Under the pieces are notes generated by a model. The model saw nothing but the letters and a program-made list of their open reading frames with translations. It made no database searches and was not told the DNA's origin. A stretch of DNA of 64,000 nucleotides from Dyella_B sp035503745 (GTDB lineage: Bacteria; Pseudomonadota; Gammaproteobacteria; Xanthomonadales; Rhodanobacteraceae), in the NCBI RefSeq assembly GCF_035503745.1, contig NZ_DATJTC010000005.1, positions 1-64,000 on the forward strand. The letters run 5' to 3'. Made by a program: the position numbers and the translations under genes. Shown here one piece after another: positions 1 through 7,875 of this stretch. The stretch's first letter is position 1. Every line of letters starts with the position of its first letter.

Positions 1-438
1 CGGCCACCACCAGCGGCGCTTGCGGGGCGGCGTCGGCATCGGCCGCACCACCCGACGGCCGTGCTTGAGCGCGCCGGCAAACCCCCACCACAGCCGCCAC
101 GCCAGGCGCGTCCGGCGCGGCGTCATTTGCCGTGCGACGCGCCGGATCACAATGCCCGGTGGCAGCGCGTACACGCCCCAGCGCCACCACGCCGCCGCCT
201 GCCGGTACGCGTGCTCCCAATCCTCCGCCTCGGCCTGTGTGCCCCACATGGAGCCGAGCACGACCATGTGGAACGGCCGCTTCCCCCAGCCGTGGGCGCA
301 GTGCTGCGCGAAGCGCCGATCGGGATCCACGGACTGGCCGATGTAGACGAACCTCCGCACGTCATCGAACACCAGCGCGTACAGGAATCGCTCCCGCCGG
401 TGGTACTTCTCCGAGCGGCCGTAGGGCGTTCCTGCCAT
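1..438 (-). CDS. GIY-YIG nuclease-like protein, C-terminus cut by window edge
   Basis: The reverse strand is open from an ATG at 438 to the left edge (146 codons, no stop), so the gene is partial. A GGGAGAT ribosome-binding site precedes the ATG. Residues about 18-55 read like the core of a GIY-YIG domain: a hydrophobic strand with LYAL, then FVYIGQS, then DPDRRFAQH with the conserved arginine, and a later helix with E (AEDWEHAY). This family cuts DNA in homing, repair and restriction enzymes. The visible C-terminal part is rich in Arg and Trp (ends RRWWWP) and matches nothing I recognise. It lies downstream of the adhesin gene on the same strand, in an accessory patch. Membership of the fold is fairly clear; the biological role is unknown. 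Confidence 0.7.
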   Translation of the reverse strand, partial: MAGTPYGRSEKYHRRERFLYALVFDDVRRFVYIGQSVDPDRRFAQHCAHGWGKRPFHMVVLGSMWGTQAEAEDWEHAYRQAAAWWRWGVYALPPGIVIRRVARQMTPRRTRLAWRLWWGFAGALKHGRRVVRPMPTPPRKRRWWWP

Positions 439-454
439 GCGGATCTCCCACTAA

Positions 455-478
455 GGCCCCGGTGGTCACACCGGAGCC
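455..478 (-). terminator. Hairpin after the adhesin gene
   Basis: GGC-C-CCGGTG and CACCGG-A-GCC flank a GTCA loop in the 53-base gap between the adhesin stop and the GIY-YIG start. Only two T follow on the minus strand, so it is a weak terminator candidate. Confidence 0.35.
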
Positions 479-491
479 GCAGCGTCAGCGA

Positions 492-1772
492 TTACCAGCC
501 GTAGCCGATGCCGACCCCAATGGAGCGCTCGCTGCCGGCGATCGCGCCCTGGATGGACCAGGACACCGCCTTGCTCTCGGAGATGTGGCGGTAGCCCACC
601 GCGATGCCGTTGTGCCCACCGGACAGACCCAAGCCCACGGCGAAGGAGTTGGGCATTTCTCGGAAGTTCGAGGCCATGGACGCGGAGGCCGCGCTGGCCG
701 CCATGACGCGGGAGATGCGGTCGTTGAGACCCGACACCGCTTGATCCGTGTACGCCTTGGCCCAGTTTTCGGACTGGCGCACCGCACCGTACAACTGCGC
801 CCCATTCACGGCATCCGTCGAGGTCGGCGAAATGACGCCGGGGGCCACGTTGGTGATGGTGGTGCCGTTCGCGCCCTGCAGCGTCACTGTGGAATCGGTG
901 CTGTCGTCGTAGTGCACCGCGTTCGGATCGGTGCTCGACACCGGGCCCGTCGGTCCGGTCGACGTGGTGCCGTCCAGCCCGTAGAGGAAGTTCAACGCCG
1001 CGCCGACGTTGTTGAAGGAATGCGCGCCGAAGGTGTAGTTCGGGTTGACGATGGCCCCGGAGTTCATGCCCGCGCCGCTGCCGAAAATGCCCAGCGCGCC
1101 GGTCAACTGCGAGACGTTGACCGCGTCGTTGGGAGCGACACCCGCCGCGACGTTGGTGATGCGCGTGGTGAAACCGAGCCCGGCGTTGCCGACCGACAGT
1201 GTGTCGGCCTGATTGCAGGCGGCGAGGGACCCGATGGCGGAGCACCCGTTGTCGGCCGAAGCGTTGGCACCGATCGCGAGACCACCACCGGTGCCAACCT
1301 GCGCACCGGTCCCAATGCCAATGCCGCCGGCGCCCTGCACGTTGACGCCCTGGCCGAGCAGGATCGTGTTCGCGGCGTTGGTCGTGGAGCCGGTGCCGAT
1401 GAGGACGCTGTTGGTGCCGGTGTTGGTGTTGCCCGACCCCATCACCACGGCGCCGGAGGCCGACACGGTGTTGTTGTTGCCGAACACGCTGGCGCCGTCC
1501 AGGCCGTTGGTCAGCGTTCCCCCGCCGTTGACGTTGTTGTTGACGCCGAACACCGAGTCGTCGAACCCATTTCCCGTGGAGTTCGCGCCCACCACGGTGG
1601 ACTGAAACCCGTTGGCCGCCGCGCCGTTGCCGATGCCCACCGCGTTGGTGCCCGGCGCGACCGCGCCGCCGGCGGCGTACGAGTTGGTCCCCGTTGTCTG
1701 CGCCAGCAGCGCGGTGGGGGCGAGCAGCGCCAGCAGACCGGCGCACACAAGAGATCGACGAAGGACGTTCAT
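492..1772 (-). CDS. Small trimeric autotransporter adhesin (YadA-like)
   Basis: Predicted 426 aa. The start at 1772 is chosen because MNVLRRSL begins a Sec signal peptide (hydrophobic LVCAGLLALLAPTALLAQ); the longer frame to 1832 adds an unlikely leader. The mature part begins with YadA-type head repeats of 14-16 residues (TNAVGIGNG, STVVGANS, SVLIGTG, TILLGQG, GLAIGANA). Two neck motifs follow (DAVNVSQL and DAVNGAQL), then a short coiled stretch (SENWAKAYTDQ). The last 80 residues are the four-strand anchor that forms the trimeric outer-membrane pore, ending in GVGIGYGW with a final aromatic residue. The family mediates adhesion and autoaggregation. It is short for the family, with no long stalk, so the head would sit close to the cell surface. 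Confidence 0.9.
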   Translation of the reverse strand: MNVLRRSLVCAGLLALLAPTALLAQTTGTNSYAAGGAVAPGTNAVGIGNGAAANGFQSTVVGANSTGNGFDDSVFGVNNNVNGGGTLTNGLDGASVFGNNNTVSASGAVVMGSGNTNTGTNSVLIGTGSTTNAANTILLGQGVNVQGAGGIGIGTGAQVGTGGGLAIGANASADNGCSAIGSLAACNQADTLSVGNAGLGFTTRITNVAAGVAPNDAVNVSQLTGALGIFGSGAGMNSGAIVNPNYTFGAHSFNNVGAALNFLYGLDGTTSTGPTGPVSSTDPNAVHYDDSTDSTVTLQGANGTTITNVAPGVISPTSTDAVNGAQLYGAVRQSENWAKAYTDQAVSGLNDRISRVMAASAASASMASNFREMPNSFAVGLGLSGGHNGIAVGYRHISESKAVSWSIQGAIAGSERSIGVGIGYGW

Positions 1773-2115
1773 GACGGGGTGGTTCCAGGGGAGGGGATCC
1801 ATCCAGCCAAGCAGATTCCGACGCGGCGTCAAGGCTTGCGGTCAGGGCCGCATGTGCTGGCGTGGGCTAACGATCCAAAAGAGAAACCCCCGCCGGGAGG
1901 AGGGGGTTTCCAATGGGCGGCGCACCCCGCGGTGTCACCCCAGTTTCGTCCGGGAACCAAGCGGACGAGGACGTCGTGTGTTGAGCCGGCCCACATCCAA
2001 CGTAGCAGGCTTGGCCGGTGCCGCAAGACACCCGGTTGGCCACACGCGGCTCCCATGGCGTTTCGGCCGATCAGCGGTATGTGTTGACGACACCCGTCAC
2101 GCGCCGGAGCCGACG
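1773..2115. other. 343-base intergenic region, divergent promoters
   Basis: This lies between the divergently transcribed adhesin and ankyrin genes. It holds a strong hairpin at 1883-1910 (listed separately). Open frames here show no recognisable protein. The ankyrin ribosome-binding site (GGAG, 2106-2109) closes the region. Confidence 0.5.
1883..1910 (-). terminator. Rho-independent terminator-like hairpin
   Basis: GAAACCCCC (1883-1891) pairs with GGGGGTTTC (1902-1910) around a 10-base loop. Read on the minus strand it is followed by TCTCTTTTGG, a terminator-like tail. No minus-strand gene is visible just upstream (higher coordinates), so it may end a short untranslated transcript or antisense RNA, or insulate the adhesin gene. 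Confidence 0.55.
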
Positions 2116-2856
2116 ATGCCCACACTGCCCTCCTCCTTCGGTGACGCCCTACGGTGGGCCGCGCACCAGGGCCATGCCGACATCCTCGCTGTGTTGCTGG
2201 CCACCGCCGATGGACGGCGGGCGATCGACGAGACCGACCACCTCGGACGCACCGCGCTCCTGATCGCCGCCGAGCGCGGGCAGGCCGTAGCGATGCAAAC
2301 CTTGTTGGACCACTGGGCCGATCCCAACATCGCGGACCTGGTCGGGCGCACGCCCGAGCACATCCTGCAGGGCCACCTGATCCAGGTGCAGCCCGACCAG
2401 GAGGAGGCGCAGGCCGACCTCGAGGCCCTCATTGCGGCCACCCCGGCCGACAACGCCGAAACCTCAGCGGCCGGGGAGCGGGTCCGATACCTTATTAATA
2501 GGGGCGCTCTGCCGGGCCGGTGGCAGGCGCGCGGCGGAACCTGCCTGCACGAAGCCGTGGCGCGCGGCCAGCGCTCAATCGTGCGGGCCCTCTTGGAGCA
2601 CCCCGACAGCATCCAGACGTCCCTCAAACAAGACCGGTTCGACCGGTCCCCTCTGCTCCTGGCCGTCGAGGTGCACGCGACCGACGAACTTCTGGATGAC
2701 CTGATGTTCCGGGGCGGGGCGCACACCCAACTTGCCGACGCCGTGGCCGCGGCCACCACCCTCGGGGCGCCGGCGCGGGCGGCGCGGCTGCAGCGGATCC
2801 TGGAGCGCGATCAAGCCGAGGAGCGGCGGATGGCGCTGGAACTGATGGCCGTGTGA
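2116..2856 (+). CDS. Ankyrin-repeat protein
   Basis: 246 aa. The ATG at 2116 follows a GGAG site seven bases upstream; the longer upstream frame is non-coding in character. The protein shows degenerate ankyrin units of about 33 residues, with the helix signatures ALRWAAHQGHADILAVLL, GRTALLIAAERGQAVAMQTLL, GTCLHEAVARGQRSIVRALL and SPLLLAVEVHATDELLDDLM. There is no signal peptide or membrane segment, so it is probably cytoplasmic. Ankyrin repeats bind other proteins, but no partner can be named. It converges on the small DNA-binding gene (7 bases between stops) in the tRNA-adjacent accessory patch, which suggests horizontal origin. The fold call is secure; the function is unknown. Confidence 0.85.
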   Translation: MPTLPSSFGDALRWAAHQGHADILAVLLATADGRRAIDETDHLGRTALLIAAERGQAVAMQTLLDHWADPNIADLVGRTPEHILQGHLIQVQPDQEEAQADLEALIAATPADNAETSAAGERVRYLINRGALPGRWQARGGTCLHEAVARGQRSIVRALLEHPDSIQTSLKQDRFDRSPLLLAVEVHATDELLDDLMFRGGAHTQLADAVAAATTLGAPARAARLQRILERDQAEERRMALELMAV

Positions 2857-2863
2857 GCGGGGC

Positions 2864-3325
2864 TCACATGATCGGCCCGCGTTTTCGCGGGTGATCGGAG
2901 GTCAGGTCCGCAACACCCTGAAGTATGGCGGCCTCATCCAGGCTGACGAGCGCGCTCACTTCCGACAAAATATCCTGCAGGACGACCCGACTGCGCTCCA
3001 TCCACTTCAACATGCGCGGACCAATGTTGGTCATGCGCGATCGGCGGCCGACCGGGACCAGCGCGGGAGGAAGAACAGGGCGATCATCGGGGCGGCTTCG
3101 CTCGTCGAGGGCGCGCGCCAACGCGTCGATCGGAACCAGCCACCGCTTCTCCCCTTTGCCTTTTCGGATGCCGGGGATCAGCGTTCCGGCGTCGAGTTTT
3201 TCCCGGATCGATTCGACCCGTTTTTTGGTGGCAGCGGCGTCGCCATGAATCGCTTGCGCGATCTCTTTGGGCGTGAGGGCGACGCGACCGGGAAAGCGCT
3301 CGCGGAGGATGTCCAACGTGCTCAT
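2864..3325 (-). CDS. Small putative DNA-binding protein
   Basis: 153 aa from the ATG at 3325 (MSTLDILRERFPG). I do not recognise the family with certainty. Residues about 15-75 look like a winged helix-turn-helix: TPKEIAQAIHG as first helix and turn, ATKKRVESIREKLDAG as recognition helix, then KRWLVPIDALARAL as a wing and following helix. This resembles excisionase-like or plasmid/phage regulators that read a target before integration or replication. The C-terminal half (about 90-153) is basic then mixed, without membrane segments. No good ribosome-binding site precedes the start. It lies between the ankyrin gene and tRNA-Pro, where integrative elements often carry such regulators. Confidence 0.6.
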   Translation of the reverse strand: MSTLDILRERFPGRVALTPKEIAQAIHGDAAATKKRVESIREKLDAGTLIPGIRKGKGEKRWLVPIDALARALDERSRPDDRPVLPPALVPVGRRSRMTNIGPRMLKWMERSRVVLQDILSEVSALVSLDEAAILQGVADLTSDHPRKRGPIM

Positions 3326-3434
3326 GGGAGCAGTGTAACAGCGGGTGTCGGGGACACGGCCGGGGACACAAGAGGTGGATTTGAGGGCAAAACCGAGCGT
3401 TTCGGTGCGTTTGGCCGGTCCGGACTCTGAGTAC

Positions 3435-3468
3435 AAAAAACCCCGAAAAACGGCTGTTTTTCAGGGTT
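3435..3468 (-). terminator. Terminator of tRNA-Pro
   Basis: On the minus strand AACCCTGAAAAAC pairs with GTTTTTCGGGGTT around an AGCC loop (one G-T pair) and runs into six T. It lies 16 bases beyond the tRNA 3' end. Confidence 0.85.
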
Positions 3469-3484
3469 CTTTGGGTCTTTCGAT

Positions 3485-3561
3485 TGGTCGGGGTGACATG
3501 ATTCGAACATGCGACTTCTACGTCCCGAACGTAGCGCTCTACCAGGCTGAGCTACACCCCG
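3485..3561 (-). tRNA. tRNA-Pro (anticodon CGG)
   Basis: 77 bases including an encoded CCA. The acceptor stem CGGGGTG pairs with CACCCCG. The D arm is GCTC/GAGC. The anticodon stem CTACG/CGTAG encloses the loop TTCGGGA, giving anticodon CGG, which reads CCG. The T loop is TTCGAAT. Its 3' end faces the accessory patch at 1-3484, the usual geometry for integration at a tRNA gene. Confidence 0.97.
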
Positions 3562-3723
3562 TGGGAGCCGCGTATCTTATCGGGCCACAAGGAGCTTGGC
3601 AACAGGGCCGGCCCTGGCGGGAGCGGGTATGCGCGCTTGCCGGCGGGTAGGGCAGATGGGTGCATCTGCTACGCTATGCGGCTGCCGTCGCCCGGCATTT
3701 TTCTTTTGCTAGCAGAGGATTCC

Positions 3724-5097
3724 ATGGCGCTTACCCCGGCCCGTACCATGCCCGGCGTGCTCGAGCTGCTTCCGCTCGACCAGATCGCTTTCCAGCGCAT
3801 GCTCGACGTGATCCGTCGCAACTATGAGCGCTTCGGTTTCCTGCCGGTGGAGACGCCGGTGATCGAATATTCCGACGTGCTGCTGACCAAGACCGGCGGC
3901 GAGACCGAGCGCCAGGTGTATTTCGTGCAGTCCACCGGCGCGCTGGAACAGGGTGAAAAGCCGGAGCTCGCCTTGCGCTTTGACCTCACCGTGCCGCTTG
4001 CCCGCTACGTGGCCGAGCACGAGCACGACCTCAGCTTCCCATTCCGCCGCTACCAGATGCAGCGCGTCTACCGCGGCGAGCGCGCGCAGCGCGGCCGTTT
4101 CCGCGAGTTCTACCAGTGCGACATCGACGTGATCGGCAAGGACAGCCTGTCCACCCGCTACGATGCCGAGTTGCCGGCGGTGATCTATAGCGTGTTCCGC
4201 GAACTGAACATCGGCGCGTTCACCATCCAGTTGAACAACCGCAAGCTGATGCGCGGTTATTTCGAAAGCCTGGGCGTCACCGATCCGGAGCAGCAGACCC
4301 TGGTGTTGCGCGAAGTGGACAAGCTGGACAAGCGCGGCGCCGACTATGTGCGCCAGACGCTGACCGGCGAAGGTTTCGCGCTCAGCGCGCAGGCGGCACA
4401 GAAGATCCTCGACTTCGTGCAGGTGCGCTCGACCTCGCTGCAGGATGCGCTGGACAAGCTCGACGCGCTGGGCGAGGGTCCGGCGTTGATGGAGCAGGGT
4501 CGTATCGAGCTGAAGGACGTGCTGAACCTCATCCATGCCTTCGGCGTGCCGGAAAGTCACTACGCGCTGAACCTGTCCATTGCGCGCGGGCTCGACTACT
4601 ACACCGGTACCGTCTACGAGACCACGCTCAACGATCATCCGCAGATCGGCTCGATCTGTTCCGGCGGCCGCTACGAAAACCTGGCCGGCCAGTACACCAA
4701 GTCGCACCTGCCGGGTGTAGGCATCTCGATCGGCCTTACGCGCCTGTACTGGCAGCTGCGCGATGCGGGCCTGGTCAATACCGCGCGCAGCACGGTGGAT
4801 GTGCTCATCACGCAGATGGATGCCGCGCAGATGCCGGCCTATCTCGCGCTGGCCGGCGAATTGCGCGCGGCGGGCATCGCCACCGAAGTGGTGCTGGACG
4901 GCGGCAAGCTCGGCAAGCAGTTCAAGTATGCCGATCGTGCAGGCATTCGCTTCGTCATCGTGCTGGGCGAGGATGAAATAGCCAAGAATGTGGTGACGGT
5001 CAAGGATCTGCGGCGCGAAGACCAGTTCGAGGTTGCACGCGGGGAACTGATCAAGACGTTGCGCGTCGAACTGGCGCAGGCGGAAATCGGCAGCTGA
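3724..5097 (+). CDS. hisS: Histidyl-tRNA synthetase
   Basis: 457 aa. It charges tRNA-His with histidine and ATP. The ATG at 3724 follows AGAGG; the extra upstream codons lack family similarity. Class II core: motif 2 is at about 108-132 (FRRYQMQRVYRGE then RGRFREFYQCD). The histidine-A signature GLDYYTGTVYE sits near residue 290. Motif 3 (GVGISIGLTRL) follows near 340. The C-terminal anticodon-binding domain (about 360-450) is present, which separates it from the catalytic-dead HisZ paralogue. It begins the histidine region but lies 142 bases from hutH, with inverted repeats between, so it need not share a transcript with it. Confidence 0.96.
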   Translation: MALTPARTMPGVLELLPLDQIAFQRMLDVIRRNYERFGFLPVETPVIEYSDVLLTKTGGETERQVYFVQSTGALEQGEKPELALRFDLTVPLARYVAEHEHDLSFPFRRYQMQRVYRGERAQRGRFREFYQCDIDVIGKDSLSTRYDAELPAVIYSVFRELNIGAFTIQLNNRKLMRGYFESLGVTDPEQQTLVLREVDKLDKRGADYVRQTLTGEGFALSAQAAQKILDFVQVRSTSLQDALDKLDALGEGPALMEQGRIELKDVLNLIHAFGVPESHYALNLSIARGLDYYTGTVYETTLNDHPQIGSICSGGRYENLAGQYTKSHLPGVGISIGLTRLYWQLRDAGLVNTARSTVDVLITQMDAAQMPAYLALAGELRAAGIATEVVLDGGKLGKQFKYADRAGIRFVIVLGEDEIAKNVVTVKDLRREDQFEVARGELIKTLRVELAQAEIGS

Positions 5098-5172
5098 CCG
5101 GTAAAGCCGATGACGTAATCGCGTCAACGCACACATGGGTTGCGAGCGCGGTTGCCCCAAAAAATCAGCGGA

Positions 5173-5202
5173 CGCATTGACGACGTCCCCATCGTCAATG
5201 CG
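5173..5202. repeat. 11-bp perfect inverted repeat upstream of hutH
   Basis: CGCATTGACGA (5173-5183) and TCGTCAATGCG (5192-5202) flank an 8-base loop, 38 bases before the hutH start. There is no T-run on the + strand, so an operator or a translational control hairpin is as likely as a terminator. A related shorter pair, TGACG/CGTCA, lies at 5111-5126. Confidence 0.6.
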
Positions 5203-5239
5203 ATCAATAACACAATGCCTGCGAGGGCACGGAGTACGC

Positions 5240-7135
5240 ATGACCGCCAATTCGATCCTGCTGGATGGCAATAGCCTCAGCCGCCAACAACTCGTCGCCG
5301 TCGCCCGCCAAGGATATGGCGTGCGGCTCGATCCTTCGCAGTTGGAGCGCGTCAAGCGCGCGGCCGATTTCCTGGCCGACAAGGTGAGCTGCGGCGAACC
5401 TACCTACGGTGTCACCACCGGTTTTGGCAGCAATGCCGACAAGCTGCTCGGCGCCTATCGCCTGCGCGACGAATTGCCCGGCGGCAATCCGCACAAGCCC
5501 GAAGGCACGCTGCTGGAAGAGCTGCAGCACAACCTCATCACCACCCACGCGGTTTGCGTGGGCAAGCCGTTTGCCGCCGAAGTCGTGCGCGCAATGCTGG
5601 TGATCCGCATCAATACCCTGATGCGCGGGCATTCGGGCATTCGCGTGGAAACGCTCCAGGCGCTCACCGCGCTGCTCAACCACGATGTGATTCCGGTGGT
5701 GCCGGAAAAAGGCTCGGTCGGCGCGAGCGGCGACCTGGCGCCGCTGTCGCACCTGGCCATCGTGCTGCTCGGTGGCGGCGAGGCGTTCTACAAGGGCGAG
5801 CGTCTGCCCGGTGCCCAGGCGCTGCAACGCGCCGGGCTGCAGCCGATCCGCCTGTCGTTCAAGGAAGGCTTGGCGCTCAACAACGGCACGGCGCAGATGC
5901 TGGCCACCGCGGCGCTAGCGCTCGATACGCTGGAATATCTGCTTGGCGTGGCAGATCTCGCGGCATCGATGACGCTGGATGCGTTCGCTGGCCGCAGCGG
6001 TGCATTGCGCGCCGACGTGCATGCCCTGCGCCCGCATCCGGGACAGGTGCAGACGGCCGACCATGTGCGCGAACTGTTGCAGGGTTCAACCCTGGTCGAT
6101 ATCCCGTACCACCTGGTGCCGCGTTTTCGCCAGTGGAGTGCCGAGGCGTGGAGTACGCCGCAGGATCAGGCGCTGAGCTTCGACATCGGCTGGGACTGGG
6201 TACCCGCCAACCAGCGCCATGGCCGCGAGGCGTTCTACAGCCGCTTCCTGCCGTTCAAGGGCGGAAAAAAACACCAGCCGCAGGACGCATACTGCCTGCG
6301 CTGCATGCCGCAGGTGCACGGTGCGGTGCGTGATGCCTGGGCGCAGGCCTGCCGCGTGATCGACATCGAGCTGAATGCGGTGACCGACAACCCGCTGATT
6401 TTCCCCGACAACACCGATGCCCAGCACATCGAGGAGCAGGTGATTTCCGCCGGCCACTTCCACGGCATGCCGCTGGCGCTGGCGATGAGTTATGTAAAGG
6501 CGGCCATTCCGGTGCTGGCGTCGATCTCCGAGCGGCGCCTCAACAAGCTGGTCGATCCGGCCACCAATGACGGCCTGCCGGCCTTCCTTACCGGCAACGA
6601 GGACGGCACCGATTCGGGCTTCATGATCGTGCAGTACACCGCCGCGGCGCTGGTCAACGACCTTGCCACCCGCGCGCATCCGGCCAGCGTGTATTCCGTG
6701 CCGACCAGCGCGAATGCCGAAGACCATGTCTCGATGGGCGCCAACGAAGCGCGCCACGTGCTGGAGATGACCGAAGACCTCAGCCACGTGCTGGCGCTGG
6801 AGCTGTACACCGCCGCGCAGGCGCTGGACTATCGCCAGGAAATGCTCAACGCCGCCCGCCGCCTCGCCGCGCGCGGCGATTGGCAGGCGCTGGCATCGAA
6901 AGTCGCCAATGCGCCGCGCGAAGACAACCCGCACTACGCGCAGTTCGTCGAGGAAGTGAAGCAGTTGACGGCGGCGCTGGCCGGCGTCGGCGATTTCCAC
7001 GCGGGCGGCGCGGTGCGCAAGGCGTACGATACCTTGCGCGGCCACATCGGCTTCATGCATCGCGACCGCGCGATGGACGGCGACGTGCGCACCGTTTGTG
7101 AGCTGGTGCAAAAACGCCTTTTCCCCAGCACCTAA
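5240..7135 (+). CDS. hutH: Histidine ammonia-lyase (aromatic amino-acid lyase family)
   Basis: 631 aa; the ATG at 5240 follows GGAG. The family removes ammonia from histidine to give urocanate, using an MIO cofactor made from an Ala-Ser-Gly triad, seen here at 162-164 (GSVGASGDLAPLSHLA). The catalytic-loop motif YGVTTGFG is near residue 55. The substrate-selecting segment reads HNLITTHAVCVG, with the histidine typical of histidases rather than the residues of Phe or Tyr lyases. Bacterial HutH is usually about 510 aa. The extra length is partly an insert after LLQGS (about 285-350) rich in Trp, Arg and Lys, and partly a longer C-terminus. No hutU, hutI or hutG lies nearby. Substrate is inferred; another aromatic amino acid remains possible. 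Confidence 0.85.
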   Translation: MTANSILLDGNSLSRQQLVAVARQGYGVRLDPSQLERVKRAADFLADKVSCGEPTYGVTTGFGSNADKLLGAYRLRDELPGGNPHKPEGTLLEELQHNLITTHAVCVGKPFAAEVVRAMLVIRINTLMRGHSGIRVETLQALTALLNHDVIPVVPEKGSVGASGDLAPLSHLAIVLLGGGEAFYKGERLPGAQALQRAGLQPIRLSFKEGLALNNGTAQMLATAALALDTLEYLLGVADLAASMTLDAFAGRSGALRADVHALRPHPGQVQTADHVRELLQGSTLVDIPYHLVPRFRQWSAEAWSTPQDQALSFDIGWDWVPANQRHGREAFYSRFLPFKGGKKHQPQDAYCLRCMPQVHGAVRDAWAQACRVIDIELNAVTDNPLIFPDNTDAQHIEEQVISAGHFHGMPLALAMSYVKAAIPVLASISERRLNKLVDPATNDGLPAFLTGNEDGTDSGFMIVQYTAAALVNDLATRAHPASVYSVPTSANAEDHVSMGANEARHVLEMTEDLSHVLALELYTAAQALDYRQEMLNAARRLAARGDWQALASKVANAPREDNPHYAQFVEEVKQLTAALAGVGDFHAGGAVRKAYDTLRGHIGFMHRDRAMDGDVRTVCELVQKRLFPST

Positions 7136-7141
7136 ACAAGC

Positions 7142-7765
7142 TCACGCCGGGCGGGCGGCGCGCATCACGCACAACGCCGCCCAGCCCAGCCAGAGCAGGA
7201 TCAGCACGATCGCCAGTTTCTCCCACAAGCCGTTGGGAAGCCCCGGCACCAAAACCTGAAACCACAGTACCGAGGTGGCCGCCCAGGCAAGCACGACGCC
7301 TGCGCGGCCGCCTTTTTTCATGCGCGGGTCGCCAAGCCAGCGGCTGGACAGCAACAGCATCGCGAAGCTAAGCCACAGAAACGTCGCGGGCGAGGCGACC
7401 TGGTGGATCGTGCGGGCCAGATCGCCGAGCCTGGTCTGCCGGAACAGTTCGGTCGCCGCCACCACCGGCAAGATCAATCCCGCCGCCGCGAACAACGTTG
7501 CGGCCAGTCCGCTGCGTAGCGAGGCGGCGGTGGCGTGAAAACTCGCCCAGGCAAAGCCGAGCAGGGCCAGCGACATCAGGTAGTAGACCACCTGCACGCA
7601 GACACTGCCGGGGCCGTACAGATAAGTGCTAAGCGGAATCCGGATCCAGTTCAGGTCGGTGCGCCAGAACTGTGCTGCCGTGCAGACGCCCAGAAAGGCA
7701 AGTACGGCCAGCAGCATCAAGCCGGCCAATGCGCGGATAGCCCAAGACCTTCCGATGGCGTTCAT
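7142..7765 (-). CDS. DUF998-type integral membrane protein
   Basis: 207 aa with about six hydrophobic helices, starting at 7765. The first is AIRALAGLMLLAVLAFLGVC. The pattern, a short soluble N-terminus, the segment LSTYLYGPGSVCVQVVYYLMS, and later the polar RQTRLGDLARTIHQVAS between helices, fits the DUF998 family of unknown function. It converges on hutH (6 bases between stops) and is divergent from the his regulator, sharing their 132-base promoter region. It has no visible link to histidine metabolism. The family call is fairly good; the function is unknown. Confidence 0.75.
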   Translation of the reverse strand: MNAIGRSWAIRALAGLMLLAVLAFLGVCTAAQFWRTDLNWIRIPLSTYLYGPGSVCVQVVYYLMSLALLGFAWASFHATAASLRSGLAATLFAAAGLILPVVAATELFRQTRLGDLARTIHQVASPATFLWLSFAMLLLSSRWLGDPRMKKGGRAGVVLAWAATSVLWFQVLVPGLPNGLWEKLAIVLILLWLGWAALCVMRAARPA

Positions 7766-7837
7766 GGTACCGACCTGTGGTGGAGAGGGGGCGCAAGTCT
7801 TTGCCCCGGCTGGGTATTGTACGGAGGGATGGCAAGC

Positions 7838-7866
7838 TTGCCGAGCGCGTCCCGGTGTCGTATCAT
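7838..7866 (+). promoter_or_regulatory. Candidate sigma-70 promoter of the his operon
   Basis: A -35 TTGCCG (7838-7843) and a -10 TATCAT (7861-7866) are separated by exactly 17 bases. Transcription would begin near 7873, giving a leader of about 25 bases with no visible ribosome-binding site before the regulator's ATG at 7898. Confidence 0.6.
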
Positions 7867-7875
7867 GTGTTCCAT

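Noticed and set aside
132..2087. Long + strand open frame of 651 codons across the adhesin region
   Set aside because: It is antisense to the adhesin gene, whose signal peptide, neck and anchor motifs are clear. In GC-rich DNA the opposite strand stays open by chance.
1612..2115. N-terminal extension of the ankyrin gene frame
   Set aside because: The frame is open upstream of 2116, but crosses a terminator hairpin and lacks protein-like sequence. The ATG at 2116 has a good ribosome-binding site.
3485..3561. att duplication of the tRNA-Pro end within 1-3484
   Set aside because: I looked for a second copy of GGGTGACATGATTCGAAC and saw none in the visible sequence.
3709..5382. Long minus-strand frame of 557 codons opposite hisS
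   Set aside because: The translation is rich in Gln, His and Arg without recognisable motifs, a shadow of the real gene.
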